Shown: one piece after another, positions 28,885 to 37,032 of the stretch
Numbering within the stretch: position 1 is the stretch's first letter
Layout of the letters: every line of letters starts with the position of its first letter
Assembly: GCA_002337125.1 (NCBI GenBank)
Contig: DDFJ01000004.1
Location: 372,001-436,000, forward strand
Origin: Chitinophagaceae bacterium UBA1931
Lineage (GTDB): Bacteria > Bacteroidota > Bacteroidia > Chitinophagales > Chitinophagaceae
Direction: 5' to 3'
Length of the DNA stretch: 64,000 nt
Translations under genes and position numbers: made by a program
The notes under the pieces: generated by a model
The model's database searches: none
What the model was told of the DNA's origin: nothing
What the model saw: only the letters and a program-made list of their open reading frames with translations

Positions 28885-30954
28885 TTAGCTTTCTGCCATT
28901 TTATGTGAGAACTTAAGAATGATAAATTCAGCCGGACGAACAACTGCCATTCCAATTTCAACAATCATTCTTCCTTCAAGAATATCCAATGCAGTCATTG
29001 TTTTACCAAGACCAACAGCTACGTAAAATGCATGCTCAGGTTTTGCGCCCTGCAAGGCACCTTGTCGCCACAACACCGTTAAAAAGTTTTCAATCATGCC
29101 CTGTACTTTCACCCAGGTGTTTGCATCGTTTGGTTCAAACACAAATGGCTCAGTTGATTTTTTACAACTCTCTTCAACCATGTTAAAGAAACGGCGTACA
29201 CTTACATACCTCCATTCATTATCATTACCTGCAAGTGTTCTTGCTCCCCAAACCAATGTTCCTTTACCAGTAAATGAACGGATGGCATTTATTGATTTTC
29301 CTGCAACGGCATCCACATTGAGGTTGGATTGCTCATCAGCAGTAATCTGTACCGATGGAGCAGAAACAGAATTAAGACTTTCATTTGCCGGCGCTTTCCA
29401 AACACCTCTTGCATTATCCACTCTTGCATACACACCAGCAATAGCACCACTTGGTGGAATTTTATTCCACTCCTTCGTAATGTTTGAAACAATATTGCTG
29501 ATAACAGGATGCTTTTGGAACAATGCATCCTGCGCTGCTTTTTTGTATGCAGTTGCAGCATTCAAAACAGTATCAGCATAAGAAGAAAGTTTATCGAAAG
29601 CAATCTGAAGATCAATCGCTATCAATCGACCGATCGCCGGATGATTTGTTGCAGTTGCAGAATCTCCATAATCTTTTGGTGAACCGGGAAGTACAATCGT
29701 TGTAATTGCACCACCCAGCCAGTTTGCATCAATGGAAGGATAAAGCGCATCAACAGCTGCTGCATTATTCGCCACACTGGTTAAAGCTCTTGTATCTTCA
29801 TTTCTGTCAATCAGAATAAATGCTTTAGCTGCACCTCTCCACAATGCTTCTGATGTTGCATAAGAATTTACATCACCACGCAAAGCAGTAGGATTATTTA
29901 ATGTTATATTCAATTTTTGAAATTCAAGCAATGACAGCCGGCAGAAATTCAGCAGGATCACCATTGCAGCTTTTGCATCAGTCGAGTTAGTTGCAGCATC
30001 AACAGCAGTTTTAATTTCCCTGAACTTATCTTTTAATGATGGAGCAGCGGTTGCAGCAAGATTCAGATTACCATTTGTTTTATCAGCTTTTTTAATAGCC
30101 GTTAAAACTGTATTCACTTTTGCAATTTCATTGAATGCACTGTTTGTATCTGCAACTAACTGATTCGTTACAGGATCAGATGAAATAGTGCCAAGATCAA
30201 TTGCTCCACCTCCACCTGAAGGCGTTACAGCATCTTTGAATGAAGTAAACTCTACTTCACGTGGATAGGTTGCGTAAACCCAAGGCGTGTAAGCAGCTGC
30301 ATATTTTAAATTATTAATACCAATGTTATTTCTGAAATTATCTACTCCGGTTTTTTGTCCACCACTAACATTTTCTTTTACATCAAACAAACCTACTCTG
30401 TCCTGAAGTTTAGCACATTGTTCAAGCACCATTTGCTGTAATGAATAATAGCCGGGATCATCGCTTCCACTTGTAACCATATTAACAGCATCTGGGAAAA
30501 GAATAATGGTGGGCTCATCTGCTTTCTCAAGTGCTTTTACACCACCTCTTAAACCTGTACCAGCAACTTCATCGCCTGCTATGGGAGCTGTACCAAACTT
30601 GCCTACTGAAACGATATAACAATCACCACCTCCATTATCAAAAAACAAACGCAGACTATCGTACATAAAATAACGTTGCGTGTTACTCATTGTAACTTCT
30701 GTAACTGCATAGTTGTTTGAAGTATCAACTTTCACAGATATGGAAGATGGATTGATATCTCCTCCATAAAACTGAACAAATTCCACAAGCGAACTGATAC
30801 GAACAGGTTTTCCTGTTAAGCTTTCGCCGCTGCGTTCTGCTTTTTCTGTATAACCCACAAACGCAGGAATTGCAGTTTCTACCTGTGCAACAGATGGTGG
30901 CAGTTTTGGAATTTCTTCAACATAAACACCGGGAGTTTTGTACGTTGTTGCCAT
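28885..30954 (-). CDS. eCIS contractile sheath protein (Afp2/3/4-like)
   Basis: 689 residues. The N-terminus YKTPGVYVEEIPKLPPSVAQ and the C-terminal VYARVDNARGVWKAPANESL, TLVWGARTL, WRYVSVRRFFNMVEESCK and FYVAVGLG are classical phage-tail-sheath motifs. The C-terminal DUF/sheath domain (about 490-689) provides the conserved contraction core; a large Ala/Asn/Thr-rich insertion (about 240-420) is probably surface exposed and makes this protein longer than Afp sheaths. Only one sheath gene is present, whereas Afp has three. Confidence 0.95.
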   Translation of the reverse strand: MATTYKTPGVYVEEIPKLPPSVAQVETAIPAFVGYTEKAERSGESLTGKPVRISSLVEFVQFYGGDINPSSISVKVDTSNNYAVTEVTMSNTQRYFMYDSLRLFFDNGGGDCYIVSVGKFGTAPIAGDEVAGTGLRGGVKALEKADEPTIILFPDAVNMVTSGSDDPGYYSLQQMVLEQCAKLQDRVGLFDVKENVSGGQKTGVDNFRNNIGINNLKYAAAYTPWVYATYPREVEFTSFKDAVTPSGGGGAIDLGTISSDPVTNQLVADTNSAFNEIAKVNTVLTAIKKADKTNGNLNLAATAAPSLKDKFREIKTAVDAATNSTDAKAAMVILLNFCRLSLLEFQKLNITLNNPTALRGDVNSYATSEALWRGAAKAFILIDRNEDTRALTSVANNAAAVDALYPSIDANWLGGAITTIVLPGSPKDYGDSATATNHPAIGRLIAIDLQIAFDKLSSYADTVLNAATAYKKAAQDALFQKHPVISNIVSNITKEWNKIPPSGAIAGVYARVDNARGVWKAPANESLNSVSAPSVQITADEQSNLNVDAVAGKSINAIRSFTGKGTLVWGARTLAGNDNEWRYVSVRRFFNMVEESCKKSTEPFVFEPNDANTWVKVQGMIENFLTVLWRQGALQGAKPEHAFYVAVGLGKTMTALDILEGRMIVEIGMAVVRPAEFIILKFSHKMAES

Positions 30955-30977
30955 GACGTTTAATTTTTAATAATGGT

Positions 30978-32180
30978 TTAATAATTTAAATAGATATTAC
31001 AGTAATAATCTGTTCCATTTTTTGTAAGCATTCCTGATGCATGCACATCGGGATTTGGTGCCAGCGGCGGTTCAGAACTTACAGATTCAAAAAGGGTCAA
31101 CTTAAATTCGTAAGGTTGTTCTGATAATGGAATTGGTTGTTGTGATGTAAATGTATCAGCCGGATTTGCATTTGCGCTGAATGCATAATGCGGACTGCTG
31201 TCGATTGCCTGCACACCTTTATTTGGTACAAGATATTTCCAGTATGCAACCCTGTTTGCAAAACGGACGCTGTAATTCAGCCACGCATTTTTACCGGCAA
31301 CGACCTGGTCTTTCAGCTTTCCATTCACATCTGTAAATGCAAAATCATTTCCGTCAGGCAGATGATTATACAAATCAATCACTCCAAACATATTCTGGTA
31401 AACAGCTGCATTGCTTACATACACAAACATTTCTTTACCGTTAATGAGCAGTTTGTATTTTGCTTCGGGCAATGAAGAAAAATCAACAACAACTTCTGAT
31501 ACTGCTGCTTCATAATTTAATGTTTGCTGCTTCAGCAAAACTTCAAAATTATTATTAACAGTATTTAATCCAAACACGGATATATTTACTGAAGCTGATG
31601 CAGGTGATACGGTGAAACTTTTTTGCTGAGGTACAAACTGCAGCAGATCACTTGCAGCAGCATATTGATTTTTTCCACGGCTGATCCAGAAACCCGGATT
31701 GGGAGGAATATGACCGGTACTGTCTTTTATACATTCATAAATTACATTTGATTCATCCGCAACATCACCGGGATGATAAGTTGTACCTCCATCATATCCA
31801 CTGATTTTTTCTGTGAGATAAAGCACATCGTTGTTTACAGCAACAGTTACTTTATTCTGGTGAATATTCGTAAAATAAAAACGCCTGGCTGATAATGCAG
31901 CAAGTTCAAGACCTGACACTGTCATAAACAGAGGCTGCATGAGTTCCATGTAAAACACAAACCTGTCAGTTGATTTTGGAGTAATAAACGCCTTGCCATT
32001 TTCATCCGTTTTTATCAACACCACCAACTTATTCCCAAGTGTTTTATACAATGCCTTGCAATCACGAAGCAGTTGCTCAGTTTCTTTATTGGGAATAAAC
32101 CTGAAGTCGCTGCATTTCCCGTCTTTATAAAAATCATGCAGCACTTCAACCATGAATAATATTTTGAATGAATTCGTCAT
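30978..32180 (-). CDS. Unknown 400-aa eCIS protein between DUF4255 and sheath genes
   Basis: No family recognised with certainty. N-terminus MTNSFKILFMVEVLHDFY; about 1-130 is mixed alpha/beta, then a segment with VIYECIKDSTGHIPPNPGFWISRGKNQY (a carbohydrate-binding-like W motif seen in phage tail proteins), followed by beta-rich modules ending in NGTDYYCNIYLNY. It overlaps the DUF4255 gene by 4 bases (32177-32180), so both are translationally coupled. The position suggests a component of the distal cap, perhaps like the cap adaptor reported for Algoriphagus eCIS, but this is inference. Confidence 0.75.
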   Translation of the reverse strand: MTNSFKILFMVEVLHDFYKDGKCSDFRFIPNKETEQLLRDCKALYKTLGNKLVVLIKTDENGKAFITPKSTDRFVFYMELMQPLFMTVSGLELAALSARRFYFTNIHQNKVTVAVNNDVLYLTEKISGYDGGTTYHPGDVADESNVIYECIKDSTGHIPPNPGFWISRGKNQYAAASDLLQFVPQQKSFTVSPASASVNISVFGLNTVNNNFEVLLKQQTLNYEAAVSEVVVDFSSLPEAKYKLLINGKEMFVYVSNAAVYQNMFGVIDLYNHLPDGNDFAFTDVNGKLKDQVVAGKNAWLNYSVRFANRVAYWKYLVPNKGVQAIDSSPHYAFSANANPADTFTSQQPIPLSEQPYEFKLTLFESVSSEPPLAPNPDVHASGMLTKNGTDYYCNIYLNY

Positions 32181-32776
32181 GATACCGGCGTTTTCATTTT
32201 ATCATTTACCTGAACTTCTTTGATAAATCCACTTTCGCTGATCACTGCATTTTCATCAATCGTCACTTGCCGTATTTTATACATTACCGATGGAAAATAT
32301 TTTCCACCAAGCACACTCCACAAATGATTCGTTTGTTCAAAACTCATATTGTGCAAATCAACCACAAGCTTTTGAATACGACTGTCGAGTGATGGATGAG
32401 TAATTGGTGTAAAGACCTGCTGATGTTGAAAAAACTGGATGATGGCTCCAAGTAAATTCAATGAGTCATCATATTTCTTCCTGTTCATAGCAAAAAGAAT
32501 ATAGAGATTCAGATACAGCGGGGGATTTTTATATACAGTTGTAAGATCAGTTCTTGTATAATTTTCCTGTTGTTTAGCAACCTTATCTTCTTCCACATTT
32601 ACCAGGCTTAAAACTGCTTTATCTTTTATATCAGGACTAATGTCTGCATTTGCTTCCGATGATAATGATATATTACTAACCACAAGCCTTGGTATTGATG
32701 GCGTGGGGTTGGCTATTTTTAAATTCAAATACTTATTCACTTCCTCACAGAGGAACTTCAATGATTCGTTGATCAT
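32177..32776 (-). CDS. DUF4255 tail-terminator/cap protein (Afp16-like)
   Basis: 199 residues. MINESLKFLCEEVNKYL at the N-terminus, the ENYTRTDLTTVYKNPPLYLNLYILFA core and TNHLWSVLGGKYFPSVMYKIR near the C-terminus are typical of DUF4255 (Pvc16_N). In Afp-type systems this protein ends the tube and sheath and sets particle length. It is the first gene of the eCIS locus, so the operon promoter must lie upstream of 32776. Confidence 0.92.
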   Translation of the reverse strand: MINESLKFLCEEVNKYLNLKIANPTPSIPRLVVSNISLSSEANADISPDIKDKAVLSLVNVEEDKVAKQQENYTRTDLTTVYKNPPLYLNLYILFAMNRKKYDDSLNLLGAIIQFFQHQQVFTPITHPSLDSRIQKLVVDLHNMSFEQTNHLWSVLGGKYFPSVMYKIRQVTIDENAVISESGFIKEVQVNDKMKTPVS

Positions 32777-33104
32777 TGCATTTGGGTTTAATAATTAAAA
32801 TGGTACAGGAAAAATTCTGGAAATACAGGAGGAATTGGGAGTAACAGAACAAGATTAATAGAAAAAAAAATTCCCGTCAATACTACTAAACGGTAATTTT
32901 TATTACCACCCGTATATCAACAGGAAAAATTTATCTGTTTTATTTTTACAAAAAATCTGCTAAACGCTTTTGCTACAAATAATTAGAAACAGAAAAAAAG
33001 TATCTGAATAAACAGCTGAATTCATTTTTATTTAATCCTGGAAAAGAAAAAGCGTTGCATGCTTTTCGATAACAGTCCGTAAAAATACCATCCGCATTTT
33101 TGAA
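32777..33104. promoter_or_regulatory. Upstream region of the eCIS locus (no gene seen)
   Basis: 328 bases of AT-rich sequence between the first eCIS gene and the PepSY-like gene. It contains a small perfect hairpin GGTAAT-TTTT-ATTACC at 32892-32907 and otherwise A-rich tracts. I find no clean TAnnTTTG element on the minus strand, so the eCIS promoter may be weak or use another sigma factor. No ORF or RNA gene is supported. Confidence 0.5.
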
Positions 33105-33548
33105 TTATAAAGAAATCAATTCCTCATACAATCTTCCTTTTGCATCAAAAACAAGAAGCTTTTTATTAAGCACCGATTTCTGCACAACAATTTTATATTC
33201 ATTGGCTTCAATTCGTGGCTTTGTTACTTCAAGAATATCTTTTACAGTCCAGTCTTTGTACTTGCAATTGGCAAACCCATCCTGAACTACTTTAGGAAGT
33301 TCTTCCATTTTCATTTGCTTTTCTGTTGATACCCAAATGCCGTCTTTTGTGTACACAGCCTTCATTTGTTTTTCGTTCAATGTAAATCTTACTGTATGGT
33401 TATCGAGTCCGCCACTCCATTTGAGATTATTGGCTTCGGGATATTGCCTGTCAAACGCCTGTTTCACAAGATCAGGAACAGAAAATATTTGCTGGGCTTT
33501 AAGCGATACAGATAAAAATAGAAAAAGGGAAAAAATGAGATAACGCAT
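33105..33548 (-). CDS. PepSY-like secreted protein
   Basis: 147 residues from ATG 33548 (MRYLIFSLFLFLSVSLKAQ), which gives a clean signal peptide; an upstream start at 33599 would place 17 polar residues before it. The mature part has two PepSY-like beta-lactamase-inhibitor-fold repeats, one around AFDRQYPEANNLKWSG and the other around VVQDGFANCKYKDWTVKDI, the pattern of DUF2874 proteins common in Bacteroidota. Periplasmic; function unknown. It follows the rsmI terminator and precedes the eCIS upstream region. Confidence 0.75.
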   Translation of the reverse strand: MRYLIFSLFLFLSVSLKAQQIFSVPDLVKQAFDRQYPEANNLKWSGGLDNHTVRFTLNEKQMKAVYTKDGIWVSTEKQMKMEELPKVVQDGFANCKYKDWTVKDILEVTKPRIEANEYKIVVQKSVLNKKLLVFDAKGRLYEELISL

Positions 33549-33582
33549 AATAACAATTTTATAATTCGAATTATTTCTGTTA

Positions 33583-33620
33583 TGCAAAAGAAACGCCATT
33601 CCGTTTACAGAATGGCGTTT
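33583..33620 (-). terminator. Terminator after rsmI
   Basis: Perfect 11-bp stem AAACGCCATTC / GAATGGCGTTT with an 8-base loop. On the minus strand it is followed by CTTTTGCATA. It lies 22 bases after the rsmI stop. Confidence 0.85.
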
Positions 33621-33641
33621 TTAATTTTTTTAAGATAATCT

Positions 33642-34310
33642 TTACGCTTCTTTGCCAGCCACCACAATTACAATTTCACCTTTCACTCCTTTTGCCACAA
33701 AATAATCATGTACTTCTTTTAATGTGCCCCGTTTATTCTCTTCAAACTTTTTTGTCAGTTCACGGCTTACGCAGCAAAGACGGTCTTCACCAAAATAGGT
33801 GATAAAATCTGCCAGCGTTTTCACCAAACGAAAAGGCGATTCATAAAAAATCATTGTACGTTCTTCTGCTTCAAGTGACTTTAAAGCAGTCTGCCTTCCT
33901 TTTTTTTGCGGAAGAAATCCTTCAAACGTAAAACGTGTAGCAGGTAATCCACTGCTCACTAAAGCAGGAACAAATGCTGTTGCACCAGGAAGTGTTTCAA
34001 CAACAATATCATTTTTTACACATTCACGAACAAGCAGAAATGCAGGATCGCTGATGCCGGGAGTACCAGCATCGGTGAGCAGGGCCATCTTCTTTCCTTC
34101 CTTTAATTGATCAACAAGGTGCTGAACAATTTTATGCTCATTGTGCTGATGGTAAGGCGAAAGCGGTTTCTGCACCTGGTAATGATTCAGCAGTACAGAA
34201 CTTGTACGTGTATCTTCAGCAAGAACAACATCCACTTCCTGCAGTACTTCCAGTGCACGAAAGGTCATGTCCTTCAAATTACCAATGGGAGTGGGAATAA
34301 TGTAAAGCAT
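33642..34310 (-). CDS. rsmI: 16S rRNA (cytidine-1402 2'-O)-methyltransferase RsmI
   Basis: 222 residues. The tetrapyrrole-methylase fold signature is clear: LYIIPTPIGNLKDMTFRAL at the N-terminus, LAEDTRTS, ALLTDAGTPGISDP (about 76-90) and LPGATAFVPALVSSGLP. RsmI adds the 2'-O-methyl of m4Cm1402 in 16S rRNA. The protein ends soon after GEIVIVVAGKE and lacks the longer C-terminal helix of some homologues, as is usual in Bacteroidota. Start is ATG 34310. Confidence 0.95.
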   Translation of the reverse strand: MLYIIPTPIGNLKDMTFRALEVLQEVDVVLAEDTRTSSVLLNHYQVQKPLSPYHQHNEHKIVQHLVDQLKEGKKMALLTDAGTPGISDPAFLLVRECVKNDIVVETLPGATAFVPALVSSGLPATRFTFEGFLPQKKGRQTALKSLEAEERTMIFYESPFRLVKTLADFITYFGEDRLCCVSRELTKKFEENKRGTLKEVHDYFVAKGVKGEIVIVVAGKEA

Positions 34311-34311
34311 A

Positions 34312-34382
34312 ATTTGAAAATTTGAAAATAATCGAATTTGAAAATGAAAACAGAACCCGGTTCAATTTTCAAATTTTCAAAT
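34312..34382. repeat. 18-bp perfect inverted repeat between rsmI and purS
   Basis: ATTTGAAAATTTGAAAAT at 34312-34329 and its exact reverse complement at 34365-34382, with a 35-base loop that holds a third copy of AATTTGAAAAT. All are built from the word TTTGAAAA. AT-only stems of this type recur between Bacteroidota genes; here it could act as a purS terminator or a REP-like element. Confidence 0.7.
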
Positions 34383-34394
34383 CATCAAATTATT

Positions 34395-34640
34395 TTAATT
34401 AACACTAATTTCAAATTGCTCCATCACCTGGTTTGCCAGCAGTTTTTTGGCAGCTTCTTCAGCAATGGCTTTTGCTTCATCGGCAGTTGCAGCATCAATC
34501 TGCATGCTGATGTTTTTACCAATGCGGACATCAGTAATACTTTTTAAACCAAGATTACCCAAGCCACCCATAACAGCTTTTCCCTGAGGATCTAACAAAT
34601 CTTTAAGCGGCATTACTTTTACCTGTACAGTGAAGGTCAT
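34395..34640 (-). CDS. purS: Phosphoribosylformylglycinamidine synthase subunit PurS
   Basis: 81 residues, the usual PurS size. It has VQVKVMPLKDLLDPQGKAV at the N-terminus, GLKSITDVRIGKNISMQID in the middle and AKKLLANQVMEQFEI at the end. PurS bridges PurL and PurQ in the ammonia-channelling FGAM synthase of purine synthesis. No purL or purQ is next to it; it follows pssA by 15 bases and may be co-transcribed with it. Confidence 0.93.
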   Translation of the reverse strand: MTFTVQVKVMPLKDLLDPQGKAVMGGLGNLGLKSITDVRIGKNISMQIDAATADEAKAIAEEAAKKLLANQVMEQFEISVN

Positions 34641-34655
34641 TGTATAAATATTAAA

Positions 34656-35420
34656 TTAAACGATCTGTTTACGAAGCAGCAAAGATAACGCAACGTACAC
34701 GAAATAAATGAACGGAATTGCAGCCCATTGAAACACTACTGCAAGAATAATTGCCAATGCTGCAAGTATAAACTTAGGTTTGTTATTTTTAAAACTGAAG
34801 TCTTTAAACTTCAGGCTCATCATCGGAACATCAGAAACCATCATATAACTTACAACCAGCGTAATTACATACAACACCCAGCGGTTGTGCAGCAGTTCTG
34901 CAAGGTTCCATTCGTTATACCAGATAATTAATGGTAAGGAAGCAATCACAAACCCTGTCATAGGAATTGGTACACCCCTGAATGAAGTAGTCTGTCTTGT
35001 ATCAATATTAAATTTCGCCAGCCGCCAAACCCCACAGCAGGCAATTAATAATGCAGGCGACAACAGCCAGAAGGAAGTTTCAAATGCTGATACTTCACGC
35101 AGATAACTCATGCGCAGCAGCTGGTACATGATCATTGCCGGAGCTACACCAAACGTTACTGCATCGCTTAAAGAATCGAGTTGCTTACCCATTTCTGAAG
35201 AAGCTTTCATGAGCCGGGCTACAAAGCCATCCAGAAAATCAACCAGGCCTGCTGCAAAAATGAAAAACGAGGCATACATCAGTTTTTCAGGGTTATCGTT
35301 AATGCGCAGATAGCCATTATCAAGAATACCAATATGCTCACCGGGCTGCATAATAAAAATAATAGCCAAACAGCCCAATACGAGGTTGAGTAGTGTAAAT
35401 AAATTCGGAATTTGTTTCAT
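34656..35420 (-). CDS. pssA: CDP-diacylglycerol-serine O-phosphatidyltransferase
   Basis: 254-residue integral membrane protein with about eight hydrophobic segments. The CDP-alcohol phosphotransferase motif DxxDG-AR...G...D...D is visible as LVDFLDGFVARLMKASSEMGKQLDSLSDAVTFG split across the first cytosolic loop (about 58-92). It transfers phosphatidyl to serine, the route to phosphatidylethanolamine. N-terminus MKQIPNLFTLLNLVLGCLA is the typical PssA start. It is encoded upstream of purS in the same direction. Confidence 0.93.
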   Translation of the reverse strand: MKQIPNLFTLLNLVLGCLAIIFIMQPGEHIGILDNGYLRINDNPEKLMYASFFIFAAGLVDFLDGFVARLMKASSEMGKQLDSLSDAVTFGVAPAMIMYQLLRMSYLREVSAFETSFWLLSPALLIACCGVWRLAKFNIDTRQTTSFRGVPIPMTGFVIASLPLIIWYNEWNLAELLHNRWVLYVITLVVSYMMVSDVPMMSLKFKDFSFKNNKPKFILAALAIILAVVFQWAAIPFIYFVYVALSLLLRKQIV

Positions 35421-35444
35421 TGAATGTGTCGTTGATAAACGTTG

Positions 35445-36734
35445 TTATTTCTTCATTAAAGCTTCTATCTCTTCAACTGTAATCGGGATATTCTTCATCA
35501 GGTCTTTATTACCTGTTTTAGTAATCCAGTAATTATTTTCAATACGCACACCCATTTGTTCTTCTTCAATATAAATTCCCGGTTCAATAGTAAACACCAT
35601 GCCTGCTTTTACAGGTTCTGTTTTTGTACCGAGATCATGCACATCAATACCAAGATGATGCGAAATACCATGATATAAATATTTACGGTAAGCCCTGTTT
35701 TCAGGATCTTCATTTTTTACATCAGCTTTTGTAATCAAACCAATTTTTACAAACTGTTTGGTTGCTTCCTCTCCTACTTTATCTGTATAATCGATAATGC
35801 TGATACCCGGTTTCAGAATGCTTTTTGAATAATTGTGTAGGTGCAGGCAGGAATTATATACTTCCTTCTGGCGTTTGGTAAACTTACCGTTTACAGGAAC
35901 AGTGCGGGTAAGGTCAGCACAATAACCGCCATACTCTGCACCAAAATCCATGAGCACCAGTTCGCCATCTTTACAAATATCATTGTTACTTACATAATGC
36001 AAAGTGCGTGCTCTGTCGCCGCTGGCAATAATGCTTCCGTAAGCCGGCCCAGTTGATCCCTGCGAAAGAAATGAATGAAAGATTTCTGCTTCAATTTCAT
36101 TTTCCAGGATTCCGGGTTTAATCACTTTCAGTAAGCGACGGAATGTAACATCTGTAATATCCATCGCTTTCTGCATCAGCTCAACTTCCTCTGCTGTTTT
36201 AATACCACGCAGTTCTTTCATAATTTTTGCAGAGCGTTGAAAACTGTGCAAAGGATATTTGCTCTTCATTTCATCAATGAAACGATAGTCCCTGCTGCGG
36301 ATGGGGGATGATTTGCGGTCGTTTTCGTTACTGCTTAAATATATATTGTCTGCAAGGTGAACCCAGCCCTGCAGTAAACCTTCGATACTATCTAACCAAA
36401 CAATTGTTTTGATACCTGAAATTGCAGTTGCTTCATTTGCACGCAGACGTTTGCCATCCCATTTTTCCTTCAGTTCGTTGGGGCGAACAAGCACCAATAC
36501 TTCCCTGTACTTTGGATCAGGATTATCAGGAAACAAAATCACCATACTGTCTTCCTGCATAATCCCGCTTAACCAGTAAAGATCACTGTTTTGTTTATAG
36601 GGATGTAATGCATCGCCATTCATTGGCCATTCATCATTACTTACAAAAATGGCAATGGAACCGGGAAGCATTGCTTTAATAAAACGTTGACGATTCTTGG
36701 TAAATAGCTCAGGTTTTACTGGTTGAAATTTCAT
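35445..36734 (-). CDS. Xaa-Pro aminopeptidase (M24B family)
   Basis: 429 residues from ATG 36734 (MKFQPVKPELF); a longer reading to 36755 is less likely. Domain order: creatinase N-terminal domain (about 1-150, with ALHPYKQNSDLYWLSG), then the pita-bread M24 domain with metal ligands in LMDFGAEYGGYCADLTRT, HGISHHLGIDVHD and MVFTIEPGIYI and a final RIENNYWIT. Cleaves N-terminal residues before proline. Cytosolic; divergently transcribed from pckA. Confidence 0.92.
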   Translation of the reverse strand: MKFQPVKPELFTKNRQRFIKAMLPGSIAIFVSNDEWPMNGDALHPYKQNSDLYWLSGIMQEDSMVILFPDNPDPKYREVLVLVRPNELKEKWDGKRLRANEATAISGIKTIVWLDSIEGLLQGWVHLADNIYLSSNENDRKSSPIRSRDYRFIDEMKSKYPLHSFQRSAKIMKELRGIKTAEEVELMQKAMDITDVTFRRLLKVIKPGILENEIEAEIFHSFLSQGSTGPAYGSIIASGDRARTLHYVSNNDICKDGELVLMDFGAEYGGYCADLTRTVPVNGKFTKRQKEVYNSCLHLHNYSKSILKPGISIIDYTDKVGEEATKQFVKIGLITKADVKNEDPENRAYRKYLYHGISHHLGIDVHDLGTKTEPVKAGMVFTIEPGIYIEEEQMGVRIENNYWITKTGNKDLMKNIPITVEEIEALMKK

Positions 36735-37032
36735 ATGAGAATTTTTATGGATCAAGAAAGAAGCTGCAAAATAAGATATATCGGTTCTTCATTCATAACC
36801 ATCTAAAAATTACAGCTGAAGTGTAAAGCTAACACTTGTTTGCAAAAAGTTTACAAGCTGTTCACTCCTGCTTTAAATATCTTTTAAAAAATCCATTATT
36901 CTGACCTCTTTTTTAAAATTAATTCATCAATACTAGTGATTCATTGAATTTATTCAATCAGAAATCGTTTGACTGATTTTTTTTGTTTTGCCATACCTTC
37001 TATTTTTGAGCCAGTTAAAAAGAAACAATTGC
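36735..37032. promoter_or_regulatory. Divergent intergenic region of the aminopeptidase and pckA genes
   Basis: 298 bases without a gene. It contains a perfect 16-base dyad ATTGAAT-TT-ATTCAAT at 36943-36958, 75 bases before the pckA start, a possible regulator site for pckA. The rest is AT-rich; I find no strict TAnnTTTG element. Confidence 0.5.

Noticed and set aside
3756..32776. Prophage
   Set aside because: Sheath, tube, spike and baseplate genes are present, but no capsid, portal, terminase, lysis cassette or integrase lies with them, and the ATPase plus DUF4157 genes are typical of eCIS.
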